Below, in pieces: positions 1 through 10,974 of a stretch of 64,000 nt of DNA. The position numbers were made by a program, and so were the translations under genes. A model generated the notes under the pieces. The model was given only the letters and a program-made list of their open reading frames with translations. It had not been told where the DNA came from and ran no database searches. Origin of the DNA: Coffea arabica. Its lineage: Eukaryota; Streptophyta; Magnoliopsida; Gentianales; Rubiaceae. The stretch's first letter is position 1; each line of letters begins with the position of its first letter. The stretch is from contig NC_092314.1 of assembly GCF_036785885.1 (NCBI RefSeq), positions 13,785,638 to 13,849,637 of the forward strand. Direction: 5' to 3'.

Positions 1-1680
1 TTCACCGGTTCAATTAACGGTCCGGTTTTTAAAACATTGTTCTTCACTTCTCCAGCTCCAGCTGCAAGCTCTCCGCTCCGCTTCATTGCAAGCTCTAACA
101 ACAAGCTCTTGGACCAACTCCGATAGTAAGCTCTCAGACCAAGCCCAGCTTCGACAGTCCCTCTCTCTCTTTTTTGTCCTTAGTAGGTTTTGAGAATGGA
201 GAGGAATTGGGGATATTGATTCAATCGGATATGGAGAATGGAGAATATTGCAGATCTTAGAAGCCCTAATTGGAGATGTAGAATCGAAGCTAGAGAATTG
301 AATGGAAAGTTGGAAATTGGAATTACCCTAATCGAATGGGTTGCTGCTTCAATAGGGGATTTCATTTTTCAGGACAATTTTTGGAGTGAAAAGACATTTC
401 CACCCTTCAAAAAATTCACACGAAGACTAACATATCATAAATTCAAGCACTCTTGTGGGCATAAGAGTAATTTCAGAATAATAATATTTTAAAAATTGAA
501 AATTAAAAAAAAAACTCAATAAGGCTCAACCAGCCTTTAACCTTGCTGTTGAATACTCGAACTCAATTAGATTGACCAATCGAGCTACTCAAACTCAATC
601 AACCAATTTCAAGTCAAGTTATTGATTGAGCTACTCGCGAGCAACTCGGATCGATTACATCCCTAATCCAGAGAAGCCTGCTGTCAAACCTTTATCAGGC
701 TGGTCCGGTTTTGCTTTTCAACTTATCATATCTTGAGCTCTGCAAATTGTAGCAATGGAAACTCCAGTTAAAGTACTAAATATCTCGTGGAGAATGCATT
801 CCCAAATTATGATCAAAACCTATTTGAGGGTAACGAAGACAAGGCAACATCAAAGCAGGAGCTGAACAACTGCGCCAGAGCTGATTTTCAGCTAATTTCG
901 GAGCTGCACCAAATCATTTATACGTAGAACTGGCGTGCAATATTCATACTGAAAGAAGGCCAAATAATGTCGTTTCATCCAAAACAGACGGAGTTCAATT
1001 CTAATATTTCTACACCATATTACAGTTTAATTCCGACAACAACTCAAAGCTGACTGCAGCTTCGGCAGCTACAATGGTTCCGAATCCAATGTTTGATTCA
1101 TGGATGTTATACGGCTAATTGACTTAGAATTCCCACGATTTCATCAAGAACTCATATATAGACACTTATAAACAATAATATACTAATTACATAGCAGATT
1201 TGTCAAAAATCTCTCACCTCAAGTGGAGAACACTCCTCACGGTTTGAAGCTATCCGCAGCCCCATCAGCCTCTAGCTTGCTCCTCTTGTTTATGTTCCCT
1301 TGTCTAAATCTGTGCACATGGCTACGTGATGCTCCTGCGTCCCTCCCTTCTTGATATCTTGCAACTTCTCTCACTCTTTTCTTAACAACAAAATTGCAGC
1401 AGCAAAACAGGGCACTACACCTTCCTTTCTTTCTTCTTCTCCTAACACTCTTTCTTATCTATTCCATCTAGTCTCTCGGTCTTTCTTACTCTCTACAAAC
1501 TCTCAATAAAAATGTGAACACAAATTTTCTCAATTTATTTGCATAATTCGTAAAGTCTAAATTACGGGCGACACATCTTTTTTGCTGCTACTTGTTCCAT
1601 TTGCAGTTGCTGGGTGATAATTCGATATAATTTGAATGTCTGAGCTACAAACTTATCTAACATATGTAGAAGATATTAAA
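1..1680. other. Intergenic DNA, no gene recognised
   Basis: I see no supportable gene here. Positions about 490-665 carry repeated 'actcaa / gagctactc' words and end in 'gattacatcccta', which resembles the end of a common plant DNA-transposon-derived repeat, but I could not find a matching opposite end. An open stretch at 238-492 has no recognisable domain and sits in low-complexity sequence. The rest is AT-rich with no splice-consistent coding run. Confidence 0.4.
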
Positions 1681-1837
1681 CAAGTGTATAAATTCTTCTC
1701 CAGAAAATGAAGTGAATCAATATAAGTTGTCCTAACAAAAAATAAATATAATAATAGTAATAATTAAAAAAAGAAGAAAGAATCGGTATGGCCAGCATAT
1801 GATGCCATCGAAAATGGTGAGAAGAACAAGACAACCC

Positions 1838-2046
1838 GTGAGCTAATGAGAGAGAGCTAATTCCTCGTGTTTGTGTGTGTGTGAGCTAACGAGAGAGAGC
1901 TAATTGGCTGGATGGATGTTTCTCGTGGATCCTACCTTAGATTGTTCGTTTGGGTCGGTGTGTTCGATGCATTCCTCTGCGTGTGTTCATTGTTTGTGTG
2001 TGTGTGTTAATTCCGTTTCGGAAAAAAAAATGAGAGAGAGCTAACG
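1838..2046. repeat. GA/GT-rich imperfect repeats
   Basis: The word 'gagagagagctaa' occurs three times (near 1847, 1889 and 2033), separated by 'tgtgtgtgtg' runs. This is a short mixed microsatellite, possibly in the 5' region of the pseudogene that follows. Confidence 0.6.
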
Positions 2047-2179
2047 ATCTGCTTCTTCAAGAATTTTACACGTGGTAACTAGTACAAGCAATGTTCAAAA
2101 GAAAGCAACCACAACACTTTTTTCAGCAAAGGACACAGCAAAAGAAATTTTGGCCCAGAAGCAAAATAGGATCAAAGAT

Positions 2180-3132
2180 ATGATGAGACATATCCATGCC
2201 CCCCTTGTTCTTCTTCTCATTTTTTTTTTAGTATGCATTTTGATCTTATCCATCACTAGCTGGGCACCCCAAGCATTAGTTCTGTTGAGATCTTCCACAC
2301 GATTATCTCCGGGTAGATATGCTAGTGTTTTTTGTTAGCATGACCTGTGAGCTTTTCTTATCTTGTATATCATCTGTCTCAGGTTGCCAGCACTGCTACT
2401 CTCAGCACTGCAAGAAAGGACCCACCGAAGTATTGGAACACATCATGAAAGGCGAAGCCATGCCTCTAAGTGGTTAAGGACTTCATTCCTCAAACTACTC
2501 GGTCTCAGTCTGACCAACAGCAATTCATCAAGAATTTTGATACTAGGGCAAATGTTATAATCTAGGGCATTACAATTTACCTTTATATGGTTTAGTATTT
2601 TTTTTTACATAACCCTTCTATAATTTTAAAAACTTTACATAACCCCCTCATGATTTGGATTAAAATATTCAAATGACGGAAATAGTCATTTGTAATGAAA
2701 CTTTTAAAAATGTCGAAATTACCCTTATAAATATATGATACACGAACCCCGTATAATTTTTTTGTTTTATCATATAAACCTCTTATGATTTAATGTTTTA
2801 TCATATAACTCGCCTATGATTTTCAAAATATATACATAACTCCCTTTGATTAATAAATAATTTTCAACTTTACATAAGGTTATTTTTAATGTTTTAGGTG
2901 ACTCCATTATGAATGACTATTTCCGTCATTTTAACACTTAATCCAAACCATTATGTATAACTTTTGAAATCATAGGAGGGTTATATAAAAAATACTAAAC
3001 CACAGGGAGTAAAATGTACTTTGCGCTATGATATATCTCACCAGCCAAGTTTATTGTCTAGGAGAGAAATCTCCTGTCAAAGAAGTAGATGTTTCTGTAT
3101 TTAAAAGAGATAAAGAAACAGCTAATAATTAG
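2180..3132 (+). pseudogene. Organ-specific protein (S2/P4-like, DUF2775) pseudogene, interrupted by a MITE
   Basis: Three-frame reading of 2385-2564 gives pieces typical of the small secreted 'organ-specific' proteins: ARKDPPKYWN, then in another frame EHIMKGEAMP, then back to the first frame VVKDFIPQ and FIKNFDTRANVI. Two frameshifts are needed, one directly after YW and one after the MP motif. At 2565 a MITE begins. On its far side (from about 3036) a frame with LGEKSPVKEVDVSVFKRDKE runs to a TAG at 3130-3132, which fits the family C-terminal region. A putative first exon with a strongly hydrophobic N-terminus starts at ATG 2180 or 2183 and stays open to 2338; its link to the rest is unproven. 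Family function is unknown. What is seen: frameshifts plus insertion. Inferred: a dead gene. The family call rests on motif memory, so moderate confidence. Confidence 0.55.
2565..3026. mobile_element. Mutator-type MITE with long terminal inverted repeats
   Basis: The left part ('ggtttagtatttttttt...cataaccc...gatttggatt...aatgacggaaatagtcatt') returns as the reverse complement at the right end, giving inverted repeats of roughly 120 bp around a short centre. Flanking 9-mers are TATAATCTA (2556-2564) and TATGATATA (3027-3035), 7 of 9 matching, as expected for an aged 9-bp Mutator-type target duplication. There is no transposase. It lies inside the organ-specific-protein pseudogene. Confidence 0.8.
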
Positions 3133-3686
3133 TTAGCCTCCTTGAGTGGTGTATGTATGCAACAGATGCATGAAATGTAGTTTACATAGAATTCAATAAG
3201 AAAATGAAAGAAATAGTCTAATAAACCCGTGCAGCTGCTTATGAACATTTAAAATTTTTGATTGCCTGCTCTCTTAACTATGCGGTTTAACTTTTCTCTT
3301 TTCTTCTCATTTTTTTTTTTTGCACAACAGTTTACTGGTTTCGCATCTGGTGCTTGAAATTGATCATATTTGGAGTACATAAAAGCTTTGGCGTCCTTAA
3401 GCTTTAACTCCAGTTTGCTGGTTAAGGTTACAAATTGAGATTGCTTAGCATGATGACTTTTCTTTCAAAATTAGGCAATTTCTCGTTTAAAATCTAGTTT
3501 CAAAAAGACAAGTGCATCTTCTTTTCAAATTTCCATCATATGCATCTGTTTGTACATATTACATCATGCTAGTCGAATTGAACCTCAACAGGACTGGCCT
3601 TTTGAGTTGGTAAAATGAAACTTTTGATATCACAACCAAACAAATTATAACACCACACGGCAAACAACTTAAGCACAACTTCTGGA
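3133..3686. other. Intergenic DNA downstream of the BURP gene
   Basis: AT-rich sequence between the pseudogene and the BURP stop codon. It probably holds the 3' UTR of the minus-strand BURP gene. Nothing else is recognised. Confidence 0.4.
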
Positions 3687-5356
3687 CTAAACTGAAGTAG
3701 ATGGAACCAACACAAGGTGATTTGCAGCAAAGAAATGACAAACAGGGGAAGTTCCTCGTTCAATTCCAAGCACACGGAAGGAGATGTGATCAGGGCTCCA
3801 ATGAGAGGTATCCATGTGACAAACAGCAATAGCTTCAACCCTGTCACCATTTTCACCATTCAGGGAACCTTTATACACGCGACTCTCACTTTCTTGAGAG
3901 TGACAATAGAAAACTGTATAAGGGTAAGGCATGGTATGACATGCCACCATCTTTGGTGCTGAAATTCGTACAGGAACTTTAATTATTGTGTACTTTTGTA
4001 GTCCGGCAACTGATCTCGTGAGGTGAACTGTTGACAGAATATTGACGTTTTTTTGCAACCCAAGTGTCCCTCTGGCAAAATTAAGCATGGACTCAAAGGA
4101 TGTAGAACAAAATTTCTTCTCTCCTTTAATGGGCTTAGCTTCACATTTTCTTAGCGTATCTTCCATGGCTTTGGCCTGGGGAGATTCTTGAGAGAAGGGA
4201 AAGAATTGAAGAAGTTTTGGGAATTCCACTGAGGAAAAAGGAATTTTGTCTGCTTTTGCTTTGGGCAGCAATACAAGAGATGACAAGGGATCTGTTTTGG
4301 GGAATTTGGTGAACATTGTTTTTCCTACCTTTAAATCCTCCAATCTGAAGAAACCTAAGAGTGTTGGATCCATATGATCTAAGTGGGATGATGTGTGTCC
4401 TGTTGGATCCGTATGATATAGGTGGGATGATGTATGTCCTGTCCCTGTTATGTCCTGATTGCCACCATTATGCTTATCGTATATCCATGCTTGATTACCA
4501 ACTGCATTAATTTTTCTGTCATAGTCCATTGCATCATTTATTCCATTGTGTATCTCCTGATTATCACCATTATGTTTATCATGTATCTCCTGATTACCAA
4601 CTGCATCATTTTTCCTGTCATAGATCCACACCTGTTTGTCCACTGCATCATTTATCCCATTGAAGATCCACAGCTGTTTGGCCACTCCATCATATCTCCT
4701 ATCATAGATCCATGCCTGATTATCTACTGCCTCATTTGTCCCATCGTAGATCCACAGCTGCTTGTCGACTCCACCACTTTTTCCGTCATAGATCCACGCC
4801 TGATTATCCACTGCATCAATTTTCTTATCTATAGCCCTCAATTGATTGCCAATTGTGCTGTCATCTTTCTTGTCATATATCCAGAATTGATTGTCCTGTA
4901 CCCCAGCAACTCCGCTAGACTGTAGAACTTGGAAATATTTTTACAGTAAGTATCAATTCAGTTTTTCAAGCATATGTTAACAGCAAAGCGACACCAAATG
5001 ATGAAGCAGGGGAACAAAAAAAAAATCAATCGAAATTGAGCACATGTACAAGGACATTATCAATTTTTCCTTTGCTTCTTTCTCAACGAAATCAGAATTT
5101 TGGGCTCAAATTCCTAGAACACAGTAGAAATCCGACAGGAAACGATGTAACAATTAGACTAGGTATATTACCATCTCACAGTTAGAGAACCTACCACGTC
5201 AAAAAAACTTGGGCAAATTTAAGGCGCATATTCATATTAGCTAGCAGACTGGCAAATGAAGTAGAATAATTTAAGAAAATGTTGTAGCATGTTTTATGTT
5301 ACCAGCAGAAACAACAGATGAAGGAAGAGAATCAAAGAAGCAAATCTGGAATCCAT
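3687..5356 (-). CDS. BURP-domain protein with signal peptide and QxWIYD repeats; candidate fused burpitide precursor and cyclase
   Basis: Two exons can be modelled on the minus strand: exon 1 at 5356-5303 (ATG at 5356-5354, 18 residues, hydrophobic secretion signal MDSRFASLILFLHLLFLL, then a GT donor) and exon 2 at 4919-3687 after a 'ctacag' acceptor. Both junctions are phase 0, and the predicted protein is 428 residues. Residues 29-166 hold seven Q-x-W-I-(Y/F)-(D/N) units, mostly on a 14-residue period. A doubled GHTSSHL.H.DPT element follows, then the BURP domain from about residue 208. The BURP signature is complete: CH-X10-CH-X26-CH-X25-CH at residues 345-413, ending 15 residues before the C-terminus. 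Established: BURP domains bind copper through these CH motifs, and some are autocatalytic peptide cyclases that crosslink Trp or Tyr in repeated core peptides of their own chain. Inferred: this gene is such a precursor acting in the secretory pathway. The alternative is an RD22/USP-like structural BURP protein. Confidence 0.88.
4476..4889 (-). repeat. Tandem 14-residue (42-bp) repeat encoding QxWIYD units
   Basis: Within exon 2 of the BURP gene. Units read QFWIYD (residues 29-34), QAWIYD (58-63), QLWIYD (72-77), QAWIYD (86-91), QLWIFN (100-105), QVWIYD (114-119) and QAWIYD (161-166). The five from residue 58 to 119 are spaced exactly 14 residues apart. Degenerate units (QLRAID, QEIHD, QEIHN) fill the gaps. 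Each good unit is preceded by Asn or Lys and usually followed by a spacer containing an (A/G)V(D/G) element. Trp and Ile are invariant in the seven units, and the residue after Gln is variable. Confidence 0.9.
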
Positions 5357-6387
5357 CTCTGAAAGCTGAGCTTGAAGTTTGCAAATGGCTATGACTCCGC
5401 TTGATATACTTCAGTAGTAGTAGTTAACAAAGAAGGGAGTGGATAGACATCGATGCAGAATTTCTTGATAGGAACTCAAAGATTAATAAGCATATATCCT
5501 AAAGATCATGTGAGAGAGAATTAAAAAATAGCCAATCGTAAGAATAATTGCAAGGCTGTCTACATGATTGAATCATCTCAATTATTGATATTTTGAAATT
5601 CACTGTAAATGAATTTTAAATTACTCAATTATTGACATTTTGTTGCCTTTTGCTTTCGAGACATTCGAAATTAATATCTGCTAAGTTGCGGTTTAACCGT
5701 CCTCAGGCCCCTCCATTGTACCGAAAAAAGAAATTATATGTGCTATTGACATCATGCGTAAGTATGGTTATGAGTAATTTATTTCCAAATTGTCCCCCAA
5801 TATGGAAGTCCTGTCAAATTCTTTGAACAACTTTTTCTTTAGCCTGGAACGCTTTACATCCAGCAAGGGATAATCAGTTATCGTTTGCGGCAGCTGATCA
5901 TACTATCATTTTCGCCGCTGGACGATATTTTAATGGCTAAATCCGCTAATATATATCTTATAATAAAACTGGTCACGAATTATTGGGGCCGCGACTTGAA
6001 TTTTAAATTGTCTCTACCTCTGCATTTAACAGTATTAAAGTTTCCTGATAAAGAAAGGTTTTTTTTTTTTGGTACCTCATGGCTTTTCTTCTCATGTTCA
6101 GGTCATAGTTTCCATGGCTATTTTTCTCTGCAAAAAACCTTGAATACTTGGTAATGCTACAACTAAAGCCCATACACAGGTGTGCACTACCTAAGTCCCC
6201 AATACCAAGCCTTTCTGCCTAAGTTAAAAATTTTGTATAAGCTGAGGGTATAATTTATAATCACATCAATAATTAGAGGGTCATGGTATAGATTTTGCAA
6301 TATTTACCTCTTCTCCATTGCTTGGCCATTTTTATATTTATGTTCTTGCTGCCTAATTATTAGAAGCAGTAGAACAAAGAGACAGAA
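5357..6387. other. Upstream region of the BURP gene, no gene seen
   Basis: AT-rich sequence that should contain the BURP promoter and 5' UTR on the minus strand. I could not single out a convincing TATA box. Plus-strand open stretches at 5632-5826 and 5885-6154 have no recognisable domain and no supporting splice context. Confidence 0.35.
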
Positions 6388-6934
6388 TGTTATGGTACAG
6401 AAACCCGAATTGCAGCAATTTAAAATGAATCAAATTCAAATGGGAACAAAATCTCAGCAAATAATCAATGGAACAGTGATTGTAATGAACTCACTTTCAT
6501 TAATGTATCTTTAATGACAAGTTACAAGATCAGAGAGAATGAATTAAGCAAAGAAGGTGAAAGAATCTGAAGGAAAATTTGGGAGGGAAAAAAACGGGGA
6601 TTGCACCCCAAGTATTACAAACAAATCAGGAAAGAATGATCTAAAAAGCTGACTAAAATGAAGCAGACAGGCCCGCTTATAATGCTATCGATTTCTAACA
6701 AACTACTAACTAAACCAATCAGAATTAAACACGTGTCCAATTGCAGCTGCAAGTTGCGATTCTTGGCTTCTGTTAGAACAGATGAAACCCAGAAAAGGCG
6801 TGATTTTGAGAGCACGCCTTTGGTGATCCTCCTACTCAATGATCACACTTTCAGCTTCTGATATTCACGCCTTCTTCGTTCCTGCTTCCTAGCTTGTGCC
6901 TTCAACTTCAGTCCAGCTCTCTTACTGCATTACA
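6388..6934 (-). repeat. LTR (3' LTR in element sense) of a Ty3/gypsy retrotransposon
   Basis: On the plus strand this 547-bp block starts TGTTATGG and ends CATTACA (TG...CA). The adjoining 'atgcctcctcctcgc', read on the minus strand as gcgaggaggaggcat, is a purine-rich polypurine tract placed exactly where a 3' LTR should begin in a minus-strand element. The pol remnants at 6935-8512 have the same orientation. No second copy is in the window. Confidence 0.65.
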
Positions 6935-8512
6935 ATGCCTCCTCCTCGCAAGAATCTTGTCCTCAAGATTGGAATTGAGGAAACTTCTCCCTTATCATCA
7001 CAACATCCTCCCAAGTTGCTTCTGCAGGTTCAATTCTCCACCATTGAATTAGCCATTGAGTTACAGGAGCATTCTTTCTCTTAATCATCCTCCTGCCTAG
7101 TAATGCCACTGGCTCCACTCTAATCTGCCCCCTTTCATCCGTGTCTGGCAGTTGCAGGATAGGGGTTGCCTTGTCTCCTAGTTTCTTCTTCAGCAAAGAT
7201 ACATGAAATATAGGGTGTATCTTTGATGCAGCAGGCAGTCTGACCCTGTAGGCCACCTTTCCAATCTTCTCTTCTATCAGGTAGGGGCCAAAGTACTTAG
7301 CAGATAGCTTGGTATTGTTCCTGATCATCACAGTTGATTGTCTGTAAGGTTGTAATCGCAAGTAAACCCAATCTCCTACTTGGAACTCCCTTTCACTCCT
7401 GTGCTCATCAGCATATTTCTTCATCCTCTCCTAAGCAGCCTTCAGGTTATATTGCAATAGTTCATCCATTTTCTTCCTGTCTCTCATGCAGTCTTCCACT
7501 ATTGCCACTTTAGCTTGCATATAGGGGCCAAAGGCTAGCTGGGGGGGGGTTTAGTTCCATGCAAAGCCTTGAATGGACTCATTTGTACAGCAGTGTGGTA
7601 GGTAGTATTATACCACCACTCAGCTAAGGATAGCCATGAGTTCCACCTCTTAGGTTTCAGGTGAGTCATACACCTGAGATACATTTCCAACACCTGGTTT
7701 ACCCTTTTAGTTTGACCATCTATCTAGGGGTGGTAAGCTGTGCTCAGGTTCAGTCCTGCCCCCAGTAGTGTGAATAACTCAGTCCAGAACTGGTTGATAA
7801 AGATCTTATTTTTGTCTAAGATCATACTCTGAGGTATGCCATGTGGCTTACTGACATGGTCCAGGAAAACTCTGGCTACCTTAGGAGCATCAAAAGGGTG
7901 AGACAAACTCATGAAGTGAGCATACTTAGTAAACCTGTCTACCACAACCAGGATAGTATCTCTCCCTTCTGATTTAGGCAATCCTTCAATAAAATCCATG
8001 GTGACATGACTCCAAGAGTATTGTGGTATAGGGAGGGGTTGGAGTAGACCTGGATAAGCAACACGTTTATCCTTACATTTCCTGCATGTATCACACTGTA
8101 GTACTGCTGTCTTGATTTCCTTGAACATACCTGGCCAATGGAATAGTTGTTTAGCCCTCATCCAACTGACCTGTATGCCTGAATGCCCTCCTAGTTGTGA
8201 ATCATGAAGGCCAGAAATGAGTTTCTTCCTTATTTCATCCCCTTGTCCTACTACAAGTCTCCCTTTGTATCTCAGTATTCCGCTCTGGTAGTTGTAATCT
8301 GAGCTCTGTCCTAGAGATGCTAGGATTCCTCTGATGAGGTCTTGAGCCCAGTCATCACCCTAGTAGCTCTCCATTACCTCCTTCATCCACTCTGGTATCA
8401 CTGTGGTAGTCACTGTACACTCAGCGCCTCCTCCCTTCCCTTTCTGGAGAGAGCATCTGCTACCACATTTTCTTTTCCCTTCTTGTAACATATCTCATAA
8501 CTTAGCCCCATT
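6935..8512 (-). pseudogene. Ty3/gypsy pol fragment: RNase H end, integrase, chromodomain-type tail
   Basis: Minus-strand frames, from right to left. About 8440-8512 reads YEICYKKGKENVVADALSR, the conserved junction after RNase H. 7724-8161 holds the integrase core (HWPGMFKEI, CDTCRKCKD, VTMDFIEGLPKSEGRDTILVV). 6963-7424 holds the integrase C-terminal region (VGDWVYLRLQPY, KLSAKYFGPYLIEEKIG, IHPIFHVSLLKK) and a chromodomain-like end with the WW..EPAEATWED motif. Frames are broken by stops and shifts between these blocks (for example 7425-7723, where a G9 run lies near 7540). Gag, protease and most of RT are missing because the element is cut at 8512/8513 by LTR-like DNA. It is a dead remnant. 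Confidence 0.85.
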
Positions 8513-10974
8513 TGTGAGGACCCAAATTTTTACTTATTTTTATTTTATTTTACTAGTTTATTTAATTATTTAATTATCCGTTTTCTCCAATTAGTTTATT
8601 TCATCCATTTTAATTTTATTTGCATGGAACAATGTCTCATTTTATGTTTTAAAACGTTTTGCTAGTAAAATTAATTTTTCTCCGACTCGTTTAGTAAGAA
8701 ATAGCGACTACACATTTTTCGAGGTAAATTTGGTCCAAGAGTGCAATAATCTTGGAGAATTAAGAATGATCAATAGTAGACTAAGAAAAGTTAATGGCGG
8801 GATTAGAGGTGAGTGAGTTAAATTAAACTCAATTAGGAGCACTAATTGCTCACTAATTGATTGTTAACTTTTGGGCACCAAGAACACTTTTATGTCATTT
8901 TTCTTGTCACTCAATCAAATCACCAATTACCACCCGAAACCCTTTCTTCCTCCTCTCCCCTTGGCCGACTTCCCCTTCACCCATTTCTCCTCAAAATTTC
9001 AGCTAGCTTGTCTTCCATTTTGCTACAAGAAAACACTTCAAACTTGCTCCTTTTCTTGGTTCATCACACAAGCTTGAAGGGTGACTTGAAGGAGGAAGGA
9101 ACTTTGGTGGTTTAGGAGCTTATACACTAGTGGTTGATCTACCTCTCTTGGAAGCAAGGTAATCATCCAAAGCCCTCATATTTTCCTTTCAACTTATAGT
9201 AGTTAGTGGTTATATCTAGTTAATCTTTGGGTTGTTGATGGATTCATAAGAACCTTGACACTAGGTAGAGAACTTGAGGTGACTTTATAGGTAGAGGTCT
9301 TGAGGATTTTGTATGTTTACTTGTTGGTTTGATGCTTATTTTGAGAAGATATGGCTTAGTTTTAGTTGGAAAGTTAGAAAAGAAAACTAGAAGATGAAGG
9401 ATGCTTGCTATCCAAATTTTGGCTGGATGAATCTCTCGTGTTAATTTCAAATTTTGATGTTATTTTGGTGCTATAATGATTTTTATATGATGGTGTTTAC
9501 GTGTGTCAAATATCTCCCAAAAAGCTTTACAATTGGTAGAGTTACAGTGGGGTTAAAGTGAGGAAGAAATCTGGAAAATTTTTTGATTAGGAGACTCGAC
9601 CAATGTTCACATTTTGGCCCATAACTTGTTGTCTGGGAGTTCAAATTAGGTATTGTTTGTGGCATCTGAAACTAGACTCCGAGAACTTTCTATCAGTATA
9701 AAATGCACCTCCTAATTCGTTTCCTATAAGCCGTAGTGAACCGGCAAAAATGACTGATTTTCCTCACTGTTTTCATCCGAGAAACAAGTGTAGCTGCAGC
9801 TTGTAGCTCATTTTTACCTATCTTTCCAAACGAATTTTAAGATAGTTTCTTCTAGTGAATTTTAGAATTTTGAATCTAGTTTTCAATGCCACAAACCATG
9901 CTAAATTTTGAGCTGTGTAACTTTAGTTAAGACCAGATTTTGAAACCCTGTCAAGTACTTCAAAACTGGAAATTCCGTGAAACAGATTCCAAAAATTAGC
10001 TTTCTTAGAACTGTTGTATCTTGGTGTAGAAAGGTCCGAATTGAATTCCATTTGTTGCATTTGAAACTAGATTTGAATTTATATTATTTATGTAAATTTC
10101 AAGAGTGGATTCTATTTCTATGAATTTTTCCAAATTTCCAAAATTTACTGAATTTGCAAGCCTGTTTTGTTCTGTCCTGTCTGGAACAGTGACTTTGAGC
10201 TACAATTTGAATGCTTTTGAATGGGATTATGAGAAAAGTGTCTTCTAGAATTTTAGTGCATTGAGACTAGTTTTCAACGGTATAAAGTTTCCAAAATTTG
10301 GACTTACGAAGCTCGAGATATGATTTTTTCAAGTAGTGTCGCACCAAGCTGGAAATTTTCTGGTTTCAAACAAAGTACTCTTTTAAGAACTTTCAACCTT
10401 CCTTTAAGATTGTTGGTCCCTTTTGAGTTTAATTTCACGGTTGGATATAAGATCTCTTTGAACATTAGGCCTTCATTTTGAATCTTGGTTTCCAAATGAT
10501 TATACTTCCCTTAATGTGTTTCTTGGTTGCTTAACTTTCTTGGACAATTGCACCTCACTCACCTCATACTTGAGAAATGGATTTCAAACCCTAGTCTTAT
10601 GCCCTTGATTCCCATGAGTTTGAACTCTAAAAATAGAGCGTTTTAACTAGAGTAATTCTTGGAGAATTTCACTAGTTTTATACTCGAAATTTGGAACCTT
10701 TATCTTTGACATTTACTATGAAAATGAGTGGAGTTTTGATGAGTTTTGACTCCATTAGTTGGAAAATGTGAATGTCCCTTTATATTCTAAAGTTTGGGCA
10801 TAAGATTAGAAGTTTTGAGAAATCGAAATCATCTACCTTTTCTCTATTTTTGTGCCGAAAGTATGTAAGATACTTTTTTTGGAATTGAGATTAGTTGTCA
10901 CAACTTGAATCGAAAACAACCTTTGAGTTCTCTTTGAGCATTATTTCAATGATTTAGCGAGAAAATGTGACGCT
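8513..10974. mobile_element. LTR-like repetitive DNA inserted in the gypsy remnant
   Basis: Begins abruptly as TGTGAGGACCC inside gypsy coding sequence, so it looks like an LTR start. It has no coding run longer than about 84 codons. It shares phrases such as 'tatcttggtgtagaaa..tcc' followed by 'gcatttgaaactaga' (about 10017-10072) with the spacer at 46466-49471 (about 48158-48208), so both belong to one dispersed family, probably long LTRs of a gypsy lineage. I could not find the other end or a target duplication. Confidence 0.5.

Noticed and set aside
2180-2338. Small secreted signalling peptide (CLE-like, because of RLSPG near the end)
   Set aside because: Only RLSPG matches; the rest of a CLE motif (for example the HH or HN ending) is absent. 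The hydrophobic start is more simply explained as the signal exon of the neighbouring pseudogene.
4434-4925. Plus-strand open frame of 163 codons with repeated Ile/Cys-rich units opposite the BURP repeats
   Set aside because: Antisense of the 42-bp tandem repeat. The minus-strand frame has a signal-peptide exon, correct splice phases and a complete BURP domain.
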